Assembly (NCBI RefSeq): GCF_020169415.1
Contig: NZ_JAIULG010000001.1
Location: 62,001 to 126,000 of the forward strand
Length of the DNA stretch: 64,000 nt
Reading direction: 5' to 3'
Origin: Tsukamurella sp. M9C
Lineage (GTDB): Bacteria > Actinomycetota > Actinomycetes > Mycobacteriales > Mycobacteriaceae
Numbering within the stretch: position 1 is the first letter of the stretch; the number at the start of each line of letters is the position of its first letter. The notes beneath the pieces were generated by a model. That model was not told the DNA's origin and ran no database searches. It worked only from the letters and a program-made list of their open reading frames with translations. The translations under genes were made by a program, and so were the position numbers. Shown one piece after another: positions 47,623 to 55,914 of the stretch.

Positions 47623-49040
47623 ACGCGCTTCACGATCTCGGTCGGCCGGTCGGGGACCGGCGCGCCGGGCTTGCGGGCGACCTTGGGCTCGCGGGCCGCG
47701 TTGGAGATGCGCAGCAGCAGCGCGATGAGGGCGTAGTTCGTGAGCAGCGACGAGCCGCCGTAGCTCATGAACGGCGTGGTCAGGCCGGTCAGCGGGATCA
47801 GCTTGGTGACGCCGCCGACGACGACGAAGAGCTGGATCGCCATCGTCGACGCCAGGCCGGCGGCCAGGAGCTTGCCGAAGCTGTCGCGCACCGTCAGGCT
47901 CGCGCGGAAGCCGCGGAAGATCAGCACCAGGAACAGCATGAGGACGGCGGCGAGGCCGATGAGGCCCAGCTCCTCGCCCACGGCGGCCATGATGAAGTCC
48001 GTCGACGCGAAGGGCACCATCGTGGGCCGCCCGGAGCCGAGGCCCGTGCCGGCCAGGCCGCCCGTGGCCAGGGAGAACAGGGCCTGCGCGGGCTGGTAGC
48101 CGATGGTCTCGTAGGCGGCGAACGGATCGCGCCACACCTCGACGCGCACGCGCAGGTGCGGGAAGAGCTGGTAGGCGGCCACGGCGCCGATCACCGCGAG
48201 GCTCAGGCCCACGACGATCCAGCCGATCCGCTCGGTGGCGATGTACACCATCGCGAGGACGGTGAAGAAGATGAGCAGCGGCGTGCCGAGGTCGTTGGCG
48301 TAGCCGAGCACCCCGAGCGCGACGACCCACACCAGCAGCAGCGGCGCCAGGTCGCGGGCGCGCGGCAGGTCGATGCCGAGGACGCGGCGGCCCGCGGAGG
48401 TGAACAGGTCGCGCTTGGACACCAGGAAGGCCGCGGTGAAGATGATGAGCAGGATCTTGCTGATCTCGCTCGGCTGGATGTTGAACAGCGGCGTCTTGAT
48501 CCAGTTCTTCGAGCCGTTGATCTCCGACAGGCTCGACGGCAGCAGCGCCGGCAGCGCCAGGAAGACGACGCCCGCGAGGCCGATCGTGTACGCGTACTTC
48601 GACAGCGTCCGGTGATCGCGCAGCAGCGCCAGCACCGCGACCAGCACCGCGAGGCCCAGCAGGGTCCACAGGATCTGCTGGTTCGCCTCCTGCGTCTGCG
48701 AGACGCGGCCGTTCTCGGCGTGCGCGTTGCCCAGGTCCAGGCGGTGGATCAGCACCAGGCCGAGGCCGTTGAGCATGGCCACCACGGGCAGGATGATCGG
48801 GTCGGCGTACGGCGCGAACCGGCGCACGGCGTAGTGCGCCGCGCCGTACAGCACGATGAAGGCGACCACGTACTTCGCCAGGTCCAGGGTGACCCGCTGC
48901 TCCTGCGCCCACTCCACCAGCGCGAGCGAGGTCCCCGTCACCACCGTGGCGGCGCCGAGGAGGACCAGCTCGTAGGTCCGGGACTTTCGGTTCGGGTCGA
49001 GCGCGATGCCCGCACCGGGAGTGCTGACGCCCGACGTCAC
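47619..49040 (-). CDS. rodA: RodA/FtsW-family SEDS glycosyltransferase
   Basis: A 473-aa protein with about ten to twelve TM helices. SEDS marks include KNWIKTPLFNIQPSEISKI and PLTGLTTPFMSYGGSSL. It polymerises peptidoglycan glycan strands with PbpA as partner. The preferred start GTG 49040 overlaps the pstP stop by 4 bp (GTGA). Confidence 0.95.
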   Translation of the reverse strand: MTSGVSTPGAGIALDPNRKSRTYELVLLGAATVVTGTSLALVEWAQEQRVTLDLAKYVVAFIVLYGAAHYAVRRFAPYADPIILPVVAMLNGLGLVLIHRLDLGNAHAENGRVSQTQEANQQILWTLLGLAVLVAVLALLRDHRTLSKYAYTIGLAGVVFLALPALLPSSLSEINGSKNWIKTPLFNIQPSEISKILLIIFTAAFLVSKRDLFTSAGRRVLGIDLPRARDLAPLLLVWVVALGVLGYANDLGTPLLIFFTVLAMVYIATERIGWIVVGLSLAVIGAVAAYQLFPHLRVRVEVWRDPFAAYETIGYQPAQALFSLATGGLAGTGLGSGRPTMVPFASTDFIMAAVGEELGLIGLAAVLMLFLVLIFRGFRASLTVRDSFGKLLAAGLASTMAIQLFVVVGGVTKLIPLTGLTTPFMSYGGSSLLTNYALIALLLRISNAAREPKVARKPGAPVPDRPTEIVKRV

Positions 49041-50482
49041 GAGGGGCCTCCGCGGCAGGGCCGCTCGGGCGTCGACGTCTGCGTGACGACCTTGGTGACG
49101 GGCGCCGGGGGCGGCGCGAGCGTCTCGCCGGCCGGCGGCGCCACGGTGGTCGACGGTGCCGGGACGTTCGGGTCCTGCGGGGTCACGGGCGCCGGCGCCT
49201 CGATCTCCGTGGTGATCGCGCACCTTTCCATCAGGTTGTCGCGGTCGGTGAGGTTCCGGGCCTGCTCGCGGGCGTCGTCGAGCGAGCTCGCGTAGGGCAG
49301 GCCGGCCAGGTTGGCGCGGCCGCGCGGCGTCAGGTCGTCGACGGTGAGCGGCGTGCAGCCCTGCGCGGCGCGGCCCTCGCCGGCGGTCTCCGCGATGCAG
49401 ACGACCTCCTGCTGCGAGTTCAGCGCGCGGCCGAAGATCGAGACCTTCACGCCGTGCGAGATGGCGATGGTGCCCTTGTCGGTGGCCGCGACGAAGTAGC
49501 TGGAGTTGACCACCGAGCGGGTGACGATGAGGCCGATGGCGCCGCCGACGAGCAGCACGAGCAGCACGCCGAGGGCGATCCACTTGCGGCGCGAGCCGGT
49601 CTCCGGTTCCTCCTCGACGTCCGTCGCCACGACGCGGCGGGGCGCCTTCTTCGGCGGGCGCAGCGCGGCGGCGCGGCCGGCGGCGGTGTTGGCCGGCGGG
49701 ACGTAGTCCTCGTCGTCGTCGTTCGCGGCGCCGCCGACGATGGGGCGGCTCTGCCCGAAACTCGAGTCCTCGACGCGGGCGACCACGACGGTCACGTTGT
49801 CGGGGCCGCCGGACTTGAGCGCCAGCTCGATGAGCCGGTCGGCGGCGGCGCTGACGTCGTCGGTGGCCAGGGCCAGGGTCTCGCCGATGGTCTCGTCGGA
49901 GACCACGTCGGACAGGCCGTCGGAGCAGAGCAGGTAGACGTCGCCGGCCTTGGCCTCGCGCAGGGTGAGCGTGGGCTCCACCTCGTGCCCGGTCAGCGCC
50001 TTCATGATCAGCGAGCGCTGCGGGTGGGTGTGGGCCTGCTCCGCGGTGATCCGCCCCTCGTCGACGAGGGTCTGGACGAAGGTGTCGTCCTTGGTGATAC
50101 GGATGAGCTCGCCGTCGCGCCGCAGGTAGCCGCGGGAGTCGCCGACGTGGATCAGGCCCAGCTTGGAGCCGGCGAAGAGGATCGCGGTGAGGGTGGTGCC
50201 CATGCCGTCGAGCTCGGGGTCCTCGGCCACCTGCTCGGCGATGGTCTCGTTGCCGGCGACCATCGCCTCCTCGAGGGTGTCCAGCAGGTCGCCGCCGGGC
50301 TCGTCGTCGTCGAGGGGCGCGAGCGCGTTGATCATGAGCTGCGAGGCGACCTCGCCCGCCGCGTGGCCGCCCATGCCGTCGGCCAGCGCCAGGATGCGGG
50401 CACCCGCGTACACGGAGTCCTCGTTGTTGCTGCGGACGAGGCCCCGGTCGGAGCGGGCGGCGTATCGAAGGACGAGGCTCAC
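49037..50482 (-). CDS. pstP: PP2C Ser/Thr phosphatase PstP
   Basis: A 481-aa transmembrane phosphatase that reverses PknA/PknB phosphorylation. PP2C motifs: RSNNEDSV, ALADGMGGHAAGEVAS, LIHVGDSRGYL, SDGLSDVV and GGPDNVTVVVA. One TM near residue 300 (WIALGVLLVLLVGGAIGLIV) and a Pro-rich outer part. GTG 50482 overlaps the fhaB stop. Confidence 0.96.
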   Translation of the reverse strand: MSLVLRYAARSDRGLVRSNNEDSVYAGARILALADGMGGHAAGEVASQLMINALAPLDDDEPGGDLLDTLEEAMVAGNETIAEQVAEDPELDGMGTTLTAILFAGSKLGLIHVGDSRGYLRRDGELIRITKDDTFVQTLVDEGRITAEQAHTHPQRSLIMKALTGHEVEPTLTLREAKAGDVYLLCSDGLSDVVSDETIGETLALATDDVSAAADRLIELALKSGGPDNVTVVVARVEDSSFGQSRPIVGGAANDDDEDYVPPANTAAGRAAALRPPKKAPRRVVATDVEEEPETGSRRKWIALGVLLVLLVGGAIGLIVTRSVVNSSYFVAATDKGTIAISHGVKVSIFGRALNSQQEVVCIAETAGEGRAAQGCTPLTVDDLTPRGRANLAGLPYASSLDDAREQARNLTDRDNLMERCAITTEIEAPAPVTPQDPNVPAPSTTVAPPAGETLAPPPAPVTKVVTQTSTPERPCRGGPS

Positions 50483-50943
50483 GGGCGCAACTCGATCACT
50501 GTCTTGCCCACGCGCACCGGGGTGCCCAGCGGGACGCGGGTGGGAGTGGTGACCTTGTTGCGGGCCAGGTAGGTGCCGTTGGTGGAGCCGAGGTCCTCGA
50601 CGTACCAGTCGTCACCGTCGCGCGAGAGCCGCGCGTGCCTGGTCGACGCGTAGTCGTCGTTGAGCACCAGGGTGGAGTCGTCGGCGCGGCCGATGAGCAC
50701 GGGCTGCTGACCGAGGGTGATCCGCGTGTTCGCGAGCGGGCCGTGGGTGACCACGAGGTACTTCGCGACCTTGCTGGTGCGGGAGAACAGGGCCCGACGG
50801 GGCGCCTTGGCCTCCTTCTGGCGGGGCCGCAGGCCCGACGCCAGCCGTGCGTCGGACCGCAGCGCGCTGATGACCAGCCAGATGCACAGCCACAGCAACA
50901 GGAGGAAACCCGCCCGGGTCAGCTGCAACACGAGTCCCTGCAC
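50479..50943 (-). CDS. fhaB: FHA-domain protein FhaB (FipA)
   Basis: A 154-aa protein with an N-terminal TM helix (AGFLLLLWLCIWLVISAL) and a C-terminal FHA domain (VLIGRADDSTLVLNDDYASTRHARL, then DLGSTNGTYL) that binds phosphothreonine, chiefly on kinase substrates. GTG 50943 follows GGAGGGA and gives the size of M. tuberculosis FhaB. Coupled to pstP. Confidence 0.95.
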   Translation of the reverse strand: MQGLVLQLTRAGFLLLLWLCIWLVISALRSDARLASGLRPRQKEAKAPRRALFSRTSKVAKYLVVTHGPLANTRITLGQQPVLIGRADDSTLVLNDDYASTRHARLSRDGDDWYVEDLGSTNGTYLARNKVTTPTRVPLGTPVRVGKTVIELRP

Positions 50944-51040
50944 GGTGTCTCCCTCCTGGTCGTATCCGACGCACACTCGTCCAGCGCCCGCCGTGCGGGC
51001 GCTGTCATACGGGTCTGCTTTCGCCGCCCCGAGGTGAAAT

Positions 51041-52306
51041 CTACTGGAAGCGGACCACGATGTCGGAGTGGCCGACGCGGATGCGGTCGCCGTCGGCGAG
51101 CTCCCAGTTGGAGACGGGCACGTCGTTGACCGAGGTGCCGTTGGTGGAGCCGAGGTCGTTGAGGACGGCGGCGTAGCCGTCCCAACGGATCTCCACGTGC
51201 CGGCGCGAGACGCCCGTGTCCGGGAGACGGAACTGGGCGTCCTGGCCGCGGCCGATCACATTGGTGCCCTCGCGCAGCGCGAAGGTGCGGTTGGAGCCGT
51301 CCTCCAGGTACAGGGTGACCGCCTGCGGCTGGGCGTAGCCGCCCTGCGGCTGCTGGTAGCCCTGGTCGTAGCCGGGCTGCTGGTAGCCGCCCTGGTCGTA
51401 CCCCTGCTGGCCGTAGCCCTGGTCGTACGCGGGCTGCTGCTGGTAGCCCTGGTCGTAGCCGGGCTGCTGGTAGTTCTGCTGGCCGTAGTTCTGGTCGTAG
51501 CCGGGCTGCTGCTGGTAGCCCTGGTCGTACCCCGGCTGCTGCGGCTGCGCGTAGTTCTGGTCGTACGCGGGCTGCTGCTGGTAGCCCTGGTCGTAGCCGG
51601 GCTGCTGGTAGTTCTGCTGGCCGTAGTTCTGGTCGTAGGCCGGCTGCTGCTGCTGATAACCGGCCTGGTCGTAACCCTGCTGCTGGTCGTAGCCCTGCTG
51701 GCCGTAGTTCTGGTCGTAGGCCGGCTGCTGGTAGTTCTGCTGGCCGTAGTTCTGGTCGTACCCGGGCTGCTGCTGGCCGTAGTTCTGGTCGTACCCCGGC
51801 TGTTGCTGCTGCTGGTAGCCGCCCTGGTCGTACTGGCCGCCGTGCCGTCCCTGGTCGTATCCGGGATTGTTGCTCATCGAATCGGCTCCTGATTCTGCAG
51901 GTGGTCGCTGGGGTACAAGGTTCTGGGGGACTGCATCCGGATCCACAGTGCCGCGGGCCCGGAACTGGCCCGTGTGCAGGCCTGGTGACTGCTCGAAGTG
52001 CACGACCACGTCACCATAAGTCTGCCAGCCGTTGTCATGGATGTATTCGTCGAGGTGCTTCGAGAAGGCACGGATCGCGAGCTCGCGGTCCGCCTCGAAG
52101 GTCTCCTGATCGGTGGGGGAGACGGCGATGACGTACTTGTTGGGTACCAGGTACGCCCCGTCTCCGAGGGTTTGCAGCTGATCCTCAGCCTCGCGTTGGA
52201 GAGCGGCCTCCACTTCCTGGGGGACCACCTTGCCGCCGAAGACGCGGGCGAAGCCGTCGCCCACCGCGCCCTCGAGCTTCCGCTCGAACCGCTGCAGGAT
52301 TCCCAT
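51041..52306 (-). CDS. fhaA: FHA-domain protein FhaA with Tyr/Gln/Gly repeat linker
   Basis: A 421-aa signalling protein. N-terminal DUF3662 domain (residues 1-120, MGILQRFERKLEGAVGDGF...), a long low-complexity Y/Q/G/P/D-rich linker (about 145-325) and a C-terminal FHA domain (NVIGRGQDAQFRLPDTGVSRRH, DLGSTNGTSVND) that reads PknB-type phosphothreonine and binds MviN. ATG 52306 is the conserved start. First gene of the seven-gene operon. Confidence 0.95.
   Translation of the reverse strand: MGILQRFERKLEGAVGDGFARVFGGKVVPQEVEAALQREAEDQLQTLGDGAYLVPNKYVIAVSPTDQETFEADRELAIRAFSKHLDEYIHDNGWQTYGDVVVHFEQSPGLHTGQFRARGTVDPDAVPQNLVPQRPPAESGADSMSNNPGYDQGRHGGQYDQGGYQQQQQPGYDQNYGQQQPGYDQNYGQQNYQQPAYDQNYGQQGYDQQQGYDQAGYQQQQPAYDQNYGQQNYQQPGYDQGYQQQPAYDQNYAQPQQPGYDQGYQQQPGYDQNYGQQNYQQPGYDQGYQQQPAYDQGYGQQGYDQGGYQQPGYDQGYQQPQGGYAQPQAVTLYLEDGSNRTFALREGTNVIGRGQDAQFRLPDTGVSRRHVEIRWDGYAAVLNDLGSTNGTSVNDVPVSNWELADGDRIRVGHSDIVVRFQ
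51340..51875 (-). repeat. YDQ/NYGQQ tandem repeats within fhaA
   Basis: The linker has about 16 copies of YDQ within units such as PGYDQNYGQQ and AYDQGYQQQ, rich in Tyr and Gln. At DNA level the units recur with high identity, which can expand or contract. Such composition resembles prion-like condensate-forming regions. Confidence 0.85.
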
Positions 52307-52518
52307 GGAACGACTTCCCCCTTCCTCAGCGTGTCGTGATGCATGTACTGACCAATGATGATAGCCGCGATCGGGGCACGGCGAAGTCAGCGTAACCCCA
52401 TTGGTCCCAACTGTCCCTTTGGTAGCACGAATGTGCACGGCCCGGCAAGGTCGGAGGGCCAGGTCGCGGTCCGATTTCGCGGGCCGCGTCGCCTCGTGTT
52501 AATCTTCTCCGGTCGCTC

Positions 52519-52604
52519 GGGCGAGTGGCGGAATGGCAGACGCGCTGGCTTCAGGTGCCAGTGTCCTTCGGGACGTGGGGGTTCAAGTCCCCCTTCGCCC
52601 ACCA
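52519..52604 (+). tRNA. leuT: tRNA-Leu (CAG)
   Basis: Acceptor GGGCGAG pairs with TTCGCCC; anticodon stem CTGGC/GCCAG with loop TTCAGGT (anticodon CAG); long variable arm GTGTCCTTCGGGACGTG typical of class II; T-stem GGGGG/CCCCC; A73 at 52601 and encoded CCA. It follows fhaA in opposite direction, as in related genomes. Confidence 0.95.
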
Positions 52605-52611
52605 CACGAGA

Positions 52612-52650
52612 AGAACCCCGGGTCACGAGTACGTGGCCCGGGGTTCTTTC
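52612..52650 (+). terminator. tRNA-Leu terminator
   Basis: AGAACCCCGGGTCACG (52612-52627) pairs with CGTGGCCCGGGGTTCT (52632-52647) around AGTA, followed by TTTC. A near-perfect 16-bp stem, eight bases after the tRNA. Confidence 0.9.
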
Positions 52651-52758
52651 GTTGCGCGACAGTCGGTCGACGGTGCCGCCGGTCCGAGAATGCCGCGTGC
52701 GATCGCCGGGCAAGCGTCCCTTCAGCCCGCGGCAGGCACGAGTCGGCACGATCGGCGA

Positions 52759-53205
52759 ATGCCTCTTTCGACCGGCGCGCCGCCGGCGCGCCCCGAACCG
52801 CACGGGCGGCGATTCCGCGCGATGTCCGGGCGCCGGGGGCCGGACCCGACGCCGGATCGGCTCACCGTCGCCGAGCGCGGCAGCCTTCTCCTGGTCCCGG
52901 TCGCGCGGCCGGCCGACGTGCCCGCGGCACTCGGCTGGTGGGGCGCGACGAACGCGCAGCTCACGGGCGGGGATGTCACCGCCGTCCTGCGGTCGTGGGA
53001 GGACCGCTTCGGCGCGTCGCTGGTGTCCCTCGGGGTCGACACCATGGTTCTCCAGGTCGCGCGACGCCCGACGGGCGCGGAGCGACGGACGGTTCTCGCG
53101 GCGGAGCACTTCGCGTTCTGCGTGGACAACTTCGAGGGCTTCACGCTCGAGGACTACGGCCGGGCCCTGGACCGCTCGGATCGCTGGTCGTTCTGGTGGG
53201 ACTGA
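52759..53205 (+). CDS. DUF4253 protein
   Basis: A 148-aa protein with the DUF4253 pattern LLLVPVARPADVPAALGWWGATN, then VTAVLRSWEDRFGASLVSLGVDTMVLQVARRP and a final ALDRSDRWSFWWD. ATG 52759 or ATG 52822 (127 aa) are possible; neither has a strong SD. Members occur widely in actinobacteria; function unknown. Confidence 0.7.
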   Translation: MPLSTGAPPARPEPHGRRFRAMSGRRGPDPTPDRLTVAERGSLLLVPVARPADVPAALGWWGATNAQLTGGDVTAVLRSWEDRFGASLVSLGVDTMVLQVARRPTGAERRTVLAAEHFAFCVDNFEGFTLEDYGRALDRSDRWSFWWD

Positions 53206-53301
53206 CGATGCGGGTCGCCGATCCGTCGGTCGCTCCCATCCGCGGGGACATCGGCTCCGAATGATCGGTGACCATGTTTCCGATCAGGAGGCGCCCACCG
53301 T

Positions 53302-53904
53302 ATGGACACGACGGCACGCCAAGGTAGACCACCCCGCATGAGCCGGGACAAGATCGTCGCGACGGCGATCGAGATCCTCACGCACGACGGCTACGCGAAC
53401 TTCTCCATGCGCCGGCTCGCGGCCCGGCTCGGCGCGAGCCCCATGGGGATCTACTACTACTTCGACTCGAAGGACGAGCTCCTCGACTTCCTGTTCAACC
53501 GGCACGGCGGCGTGGCCGACCACCGGCGCGAGCACCCGTCGGACGATCCCTTCGACCGGGCCGTGCAGTCGTCGGTGGCGGTGGTGCGCTTCCTCGAGGC
53601 CCGGCCCTGGGCGCTCGCGGGGATCCTGGACGGGTACATCGGGGTGGAGGAGTTCACTCGGGTCCACCTTCGGGACCTGGCCGACGGCGTGCGCGCCCTC
53701 GGTTTCGACGAGGAGGACGCGGCGGAGACGGTGCGTGGGATCTGGCGGATCGCGATCGGCGAGGCCGTCGTCGGCGCGGCGTCGACGAGGCCGTCGCGCT
53801 CGCACGCCCCGTGTGCGGAGACGATCGAGAGCTACCTGGTGGGAAGGCTCAGCCGCGTGCGGCTCTCCGACCGGATCGACGACTCCGTGCGGAGCGGCTC
53901 ATGA
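53302..53904 (+). CDS. TetR-family regulator
   Basis: A 200-aa regulator with the TetR HTH (SRDKIVATAIEILTHDGYANFSM..., ARLGASPMGIYYYFDSKDELL) and a helical ligand domain. ATG 53302 follows CAGGAGG. Its stop overlaps the hotdog gene start (ATGA), so it is cotranscribed with and probably controls it. Confidence 0.85.
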   Translation: MDTTARQGRPPRMSRDKIVATAIEILTHDGYANFSMRRLAARLGASPMGIYYYFDSKDELLDFLFNRHGGVADHRREHPSDDPFDRAVQSSVAVVRFLEARPWALAGILDGYIGVEEFTRVHLRDLADGVRALGFDEEDAAETVRGIWRIAIGEAVVGAASTRPSRSHAPCAETIESYLVGRLSRVRLSDRIDDSVRSGS

Positions 53905-54443
53905 CCGCCCCGGCGAGTCTCCCGGACGGCCCGCGCCCGGAGGAGTGGGATCTCCGGTTCGACGACGCCTACGAGATCGGGGCGGAGGCGGTCCGGGGGT
54001 TCGCCCGGGCCGTGCGCGACCCCCACGTCCCCTTCGGCGCCCGGGGAGTACTGCCCGCCGACACCCCGGTTCCCGTCGCCCTCCTCGCCGCGCCGATGTT
54101 CGACGCCGCGTCCGCGCTGGTCAGTCGCGCGATCCCGAACTGCAACCTCTCCCGGATCGTGCACGCGGCGCAACAGTTCACGGTGGTCCGGCCGCTGCGG
54201 ATCGGGCAGCGCGTCGGCTTCGGGGCGCGCCTGACGTCGCACGTCGTCAAGGCGGGCGTCGACATCCTCGTCATCGACGTGACCGCGTACGCCGACGGAT
54301 CGCCGCACCTCGCCGCGGTGATCACGCTCGCGCACTCGGGATCGGCGGCACCCGAGGTCGATCTCGACGCGGTGGCGGACCTGATCATGCTCACCGGAAC
54401 GGGGCCGTCCGACAGCGACGCCTACACCGCGACGCGGGAGTGA
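53901..54443 (+). CDS. hotdog-fold protein (acyl dehydratase/thioesterase-like)
   Basis: A 180-aa protein with hotdog-type features: an N-terminal segment, then VHAAQQFTVVRPLRIGQRVGFGARL and VDILVIDVTAYADG. It resembles FAS1-like dehydratase or MaoC-type domains acting on acyl-thioesters; it lacks a clear catalytic DxxxxH pair, so activity is uncertain. Coupled to the TetR gene upstream. Confidence 0.65.
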   Translation: MTAPASLPDGPRPEEWDLRFDDAYEIGAEAVRGFARAVRDPHVPFGARGVLPADTPVPVALLAAPMFDAASALVSRAIPNCNLSRIVHAAQQFTVVRPLRIGQRVGFGARLTSHVVKAGVDILVIDVTAYADGSPHLAAVITLAHSGSAAPEVDLDAVADLIMLTGTGPSDSDAYTATRE

Positions 54444-54462
54444 GGGCAGGGGCCCGTCCCGG

Positions 54463-55083
54463 CTAACCGATCCGGCCGAGGACGGTGCGGAGCAGGGCGT
54501 CGTCGAGCACGGCGTCCGGGAGGGTGTCCGGGTCGAAGTGCCGGCCGATGGTGAAACCGAGCATGATCGCGTCGACGGTCACCGCGAGCTCGGCGGCGGG
54601 GCGCGGGAGGTCGACGGCGAGGTCGGCGGAGAACTGCTCGAGGGTCTCGGCCACCTGTCGCCGGGAGTCGCGGAGGAACCGTCGCGCGTACTCCTCGGCG
54701 ACGCGCGGCGTGCGCGCGGCGTAGGCGAGGAACTCGAGGTAGAGCGGCAGCCAGCCGGGGATGTCCTCGATCGCGGAGACGAAGAGGTGCGCCGCCGATT
54801 GCGCACCGTCGGCGTTCGCGCGGACGGTGTCGAGGATGCGCTGGAACCGGTCCTCCAGCAGCGCCAGGAACAGCTCCTCCTTCGACGCGAAGTTGTAATA
54901 GAGCGCGCCCTTGGACATCCCGGCCGCGGCGGCGATCTCGTCGAGCGAGGCCGCGTGGAAGCCGCTCCGCGCGAAGACGTCGAGGGCGGCGTCGATCAGG
55001 GCGGCGCGGGTCGCCTCCCGTCGCTGCGCCTGCGTCCGCCGTTCCGGCCTCGACGCGGCCGGCTCCGATGCCTTACCGTCCAC
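54463..55083 (-). CDS. TetR-family regulator
   Basis: A 206-aa regulator with HTH AALIDAALDVFARSGFHAAS and GMSKGALYYNFASKEELF. GTG 55083 has GGGAGG upstream. It diverges from the DUF2867-alcohol dehydrogenase pair, with an inverted repeat in the gap, and likely represses both directions. Confidence 0.85.
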   Translation of the reverse strand: MDGKASEPAASRPERRTQAQRREATRAALIDAALDVFARSGFHAASLDEIAAAAGMSKGALYYNFASKEELFLALLEDRFQRILDTVRANADGAQSAAHLFVSAIEDIPGWLPLYLEFLAYAARTPRVAEEYARRFLRDSRRQVAETLEQFSADLAVDLPRPAAELAVTVDAIMLGFTIGRHFDPDTLPDAVLDDALLRTVLGRIG

Positions 55084-55125
55084 GCGCCCGCCTCCCAGCT
55101 CTCGCCCCGACGGTGACCTTGACCA

Positions 55126-55145
55126 CATACCGTCGCGTCAGTATG
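55126..55145. promoter_or_regulatory. TetR operator-like inverted repeat
   Basis: CATACCGTCGCGTCAGTATG matches its reverse complement at 16 of 20 positions. It lies 43 bp upstream of the TetR GTG and 57 bp before the DUF2867 ATG, in the shared divergent promoter. Confidence 0.6.
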
Positions 55146-55201
55146 TTACGAGACGTATCGAGACTCCGGTATCCGGCTCGCCGCGACGAAGGAAGTGCGC
55201 G

Positions 55202-55678
55202 ATGGCAGACACGGTGGCACGACGCGCGGAACCGCCCGCGCGAACCCGGTCGGCCGGGGTCGCCGGCGCCGATGCGACCTACACGTTCGCCGTCGCGCGA
55301 CGCCCCGGCGACGATCGCACGGCGCAGCAGTGGGCGCGCTCCGTCTTCGAGGACGCCCCCGCCCCGATGCCGACGGTGCTGCTCCTCGGCTGGCGCACCG
55401 TCCTGCGGCTCCGGTCGCGCCCGCGGACCGGACCCGGGCACGTCCTCGGCTGGCGCATCCGCGCCGACGAGGGCGACCTCCTGGTCTTGGAGCAGGACTC
55501 GGGCCTGATCGCCGCGCGGAACGTGGTGCAGGTCGACGGCGAGCTGGTCTCGTGGTCCACGACGGTCGAGTTCGCGAAACCGGCGGCGCGACTCGTCTGG
55601 GCCGTCGTGCTCCCGTTCCACCTGGTCACCATCCCCCGCCTGTTGGCGCGTGCCGCGCGGCGCGGGGGACGGGCGTGA
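55202..55678 (+). CDS. DUF2867 (SRPBCC-like) protein
   Basis: A 158-aa protein with DATYTFAVARRPGDDRTAQQW and DEGDLLVLEQDSGLIAARNVVQVDG, the DUF2867 pattern of a small lipid/ligand-binding fold. Stop overlaps a possible GTG start of the dehydrogenase frame. Probably accessory to the adjacent dehydrogenase. Confidence 0.7.
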   Translation: MADTVARRAEPPARTRSAGVAGADATYTFAVARRPGDDRTAQQWARSVFEDAPAPMPTVLLLGWRTVLRLRSRPRTGPGHVLGWRIRADEGDLLVLEQDSGLIAARNVVQVDGELVSWSTTVEFAKPAARLVWAVVLPFHLVTIPRLLARAARRGGRA

Positions 55679-55914
55679 GCGAGCGGGCCCCGTCGGCCGC
55701 GGTCCCCGCCGCGGCGGCGCACGCCTACCTCTATCCCGCCGGCCCGCGGCACCGTCCGCGCGGCGCGGCGCGCCATCTCGCCGGGGTCGCGACCGCCGGG
55801 ACCGCGATCCCCGCCGCGCGCGTGGCACTGGAACGCGGTGCCGCGGAACGCCTCACGAGGTTGCGGTCCGCCGCTGCGGACCGAATCCGGCACCGTCGGG
55901 GCGGAGGACCGACG

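Noticed and set aside
51340-51875. Possible CRISPR array because of regular short repeats
   Set aside because: Repeats are in frame, have no unique spacers and encode the FhaA linker; no cas genes are present.
51068-51892. Plus-strand frame of Leu/Val repeats that looks membrane-like
   Set aside because: It is the opposite strand of the fhaA YDQ repeats; the hydrophobic pattern comes from the complementary codons.
52387-53109. Minus-strand frame containing GGLEPPRPEGHWHLKPAR
   Set aside because: Antisense reading of tRNA-Leu and the DUF4253 gene; the same kind of artefact.
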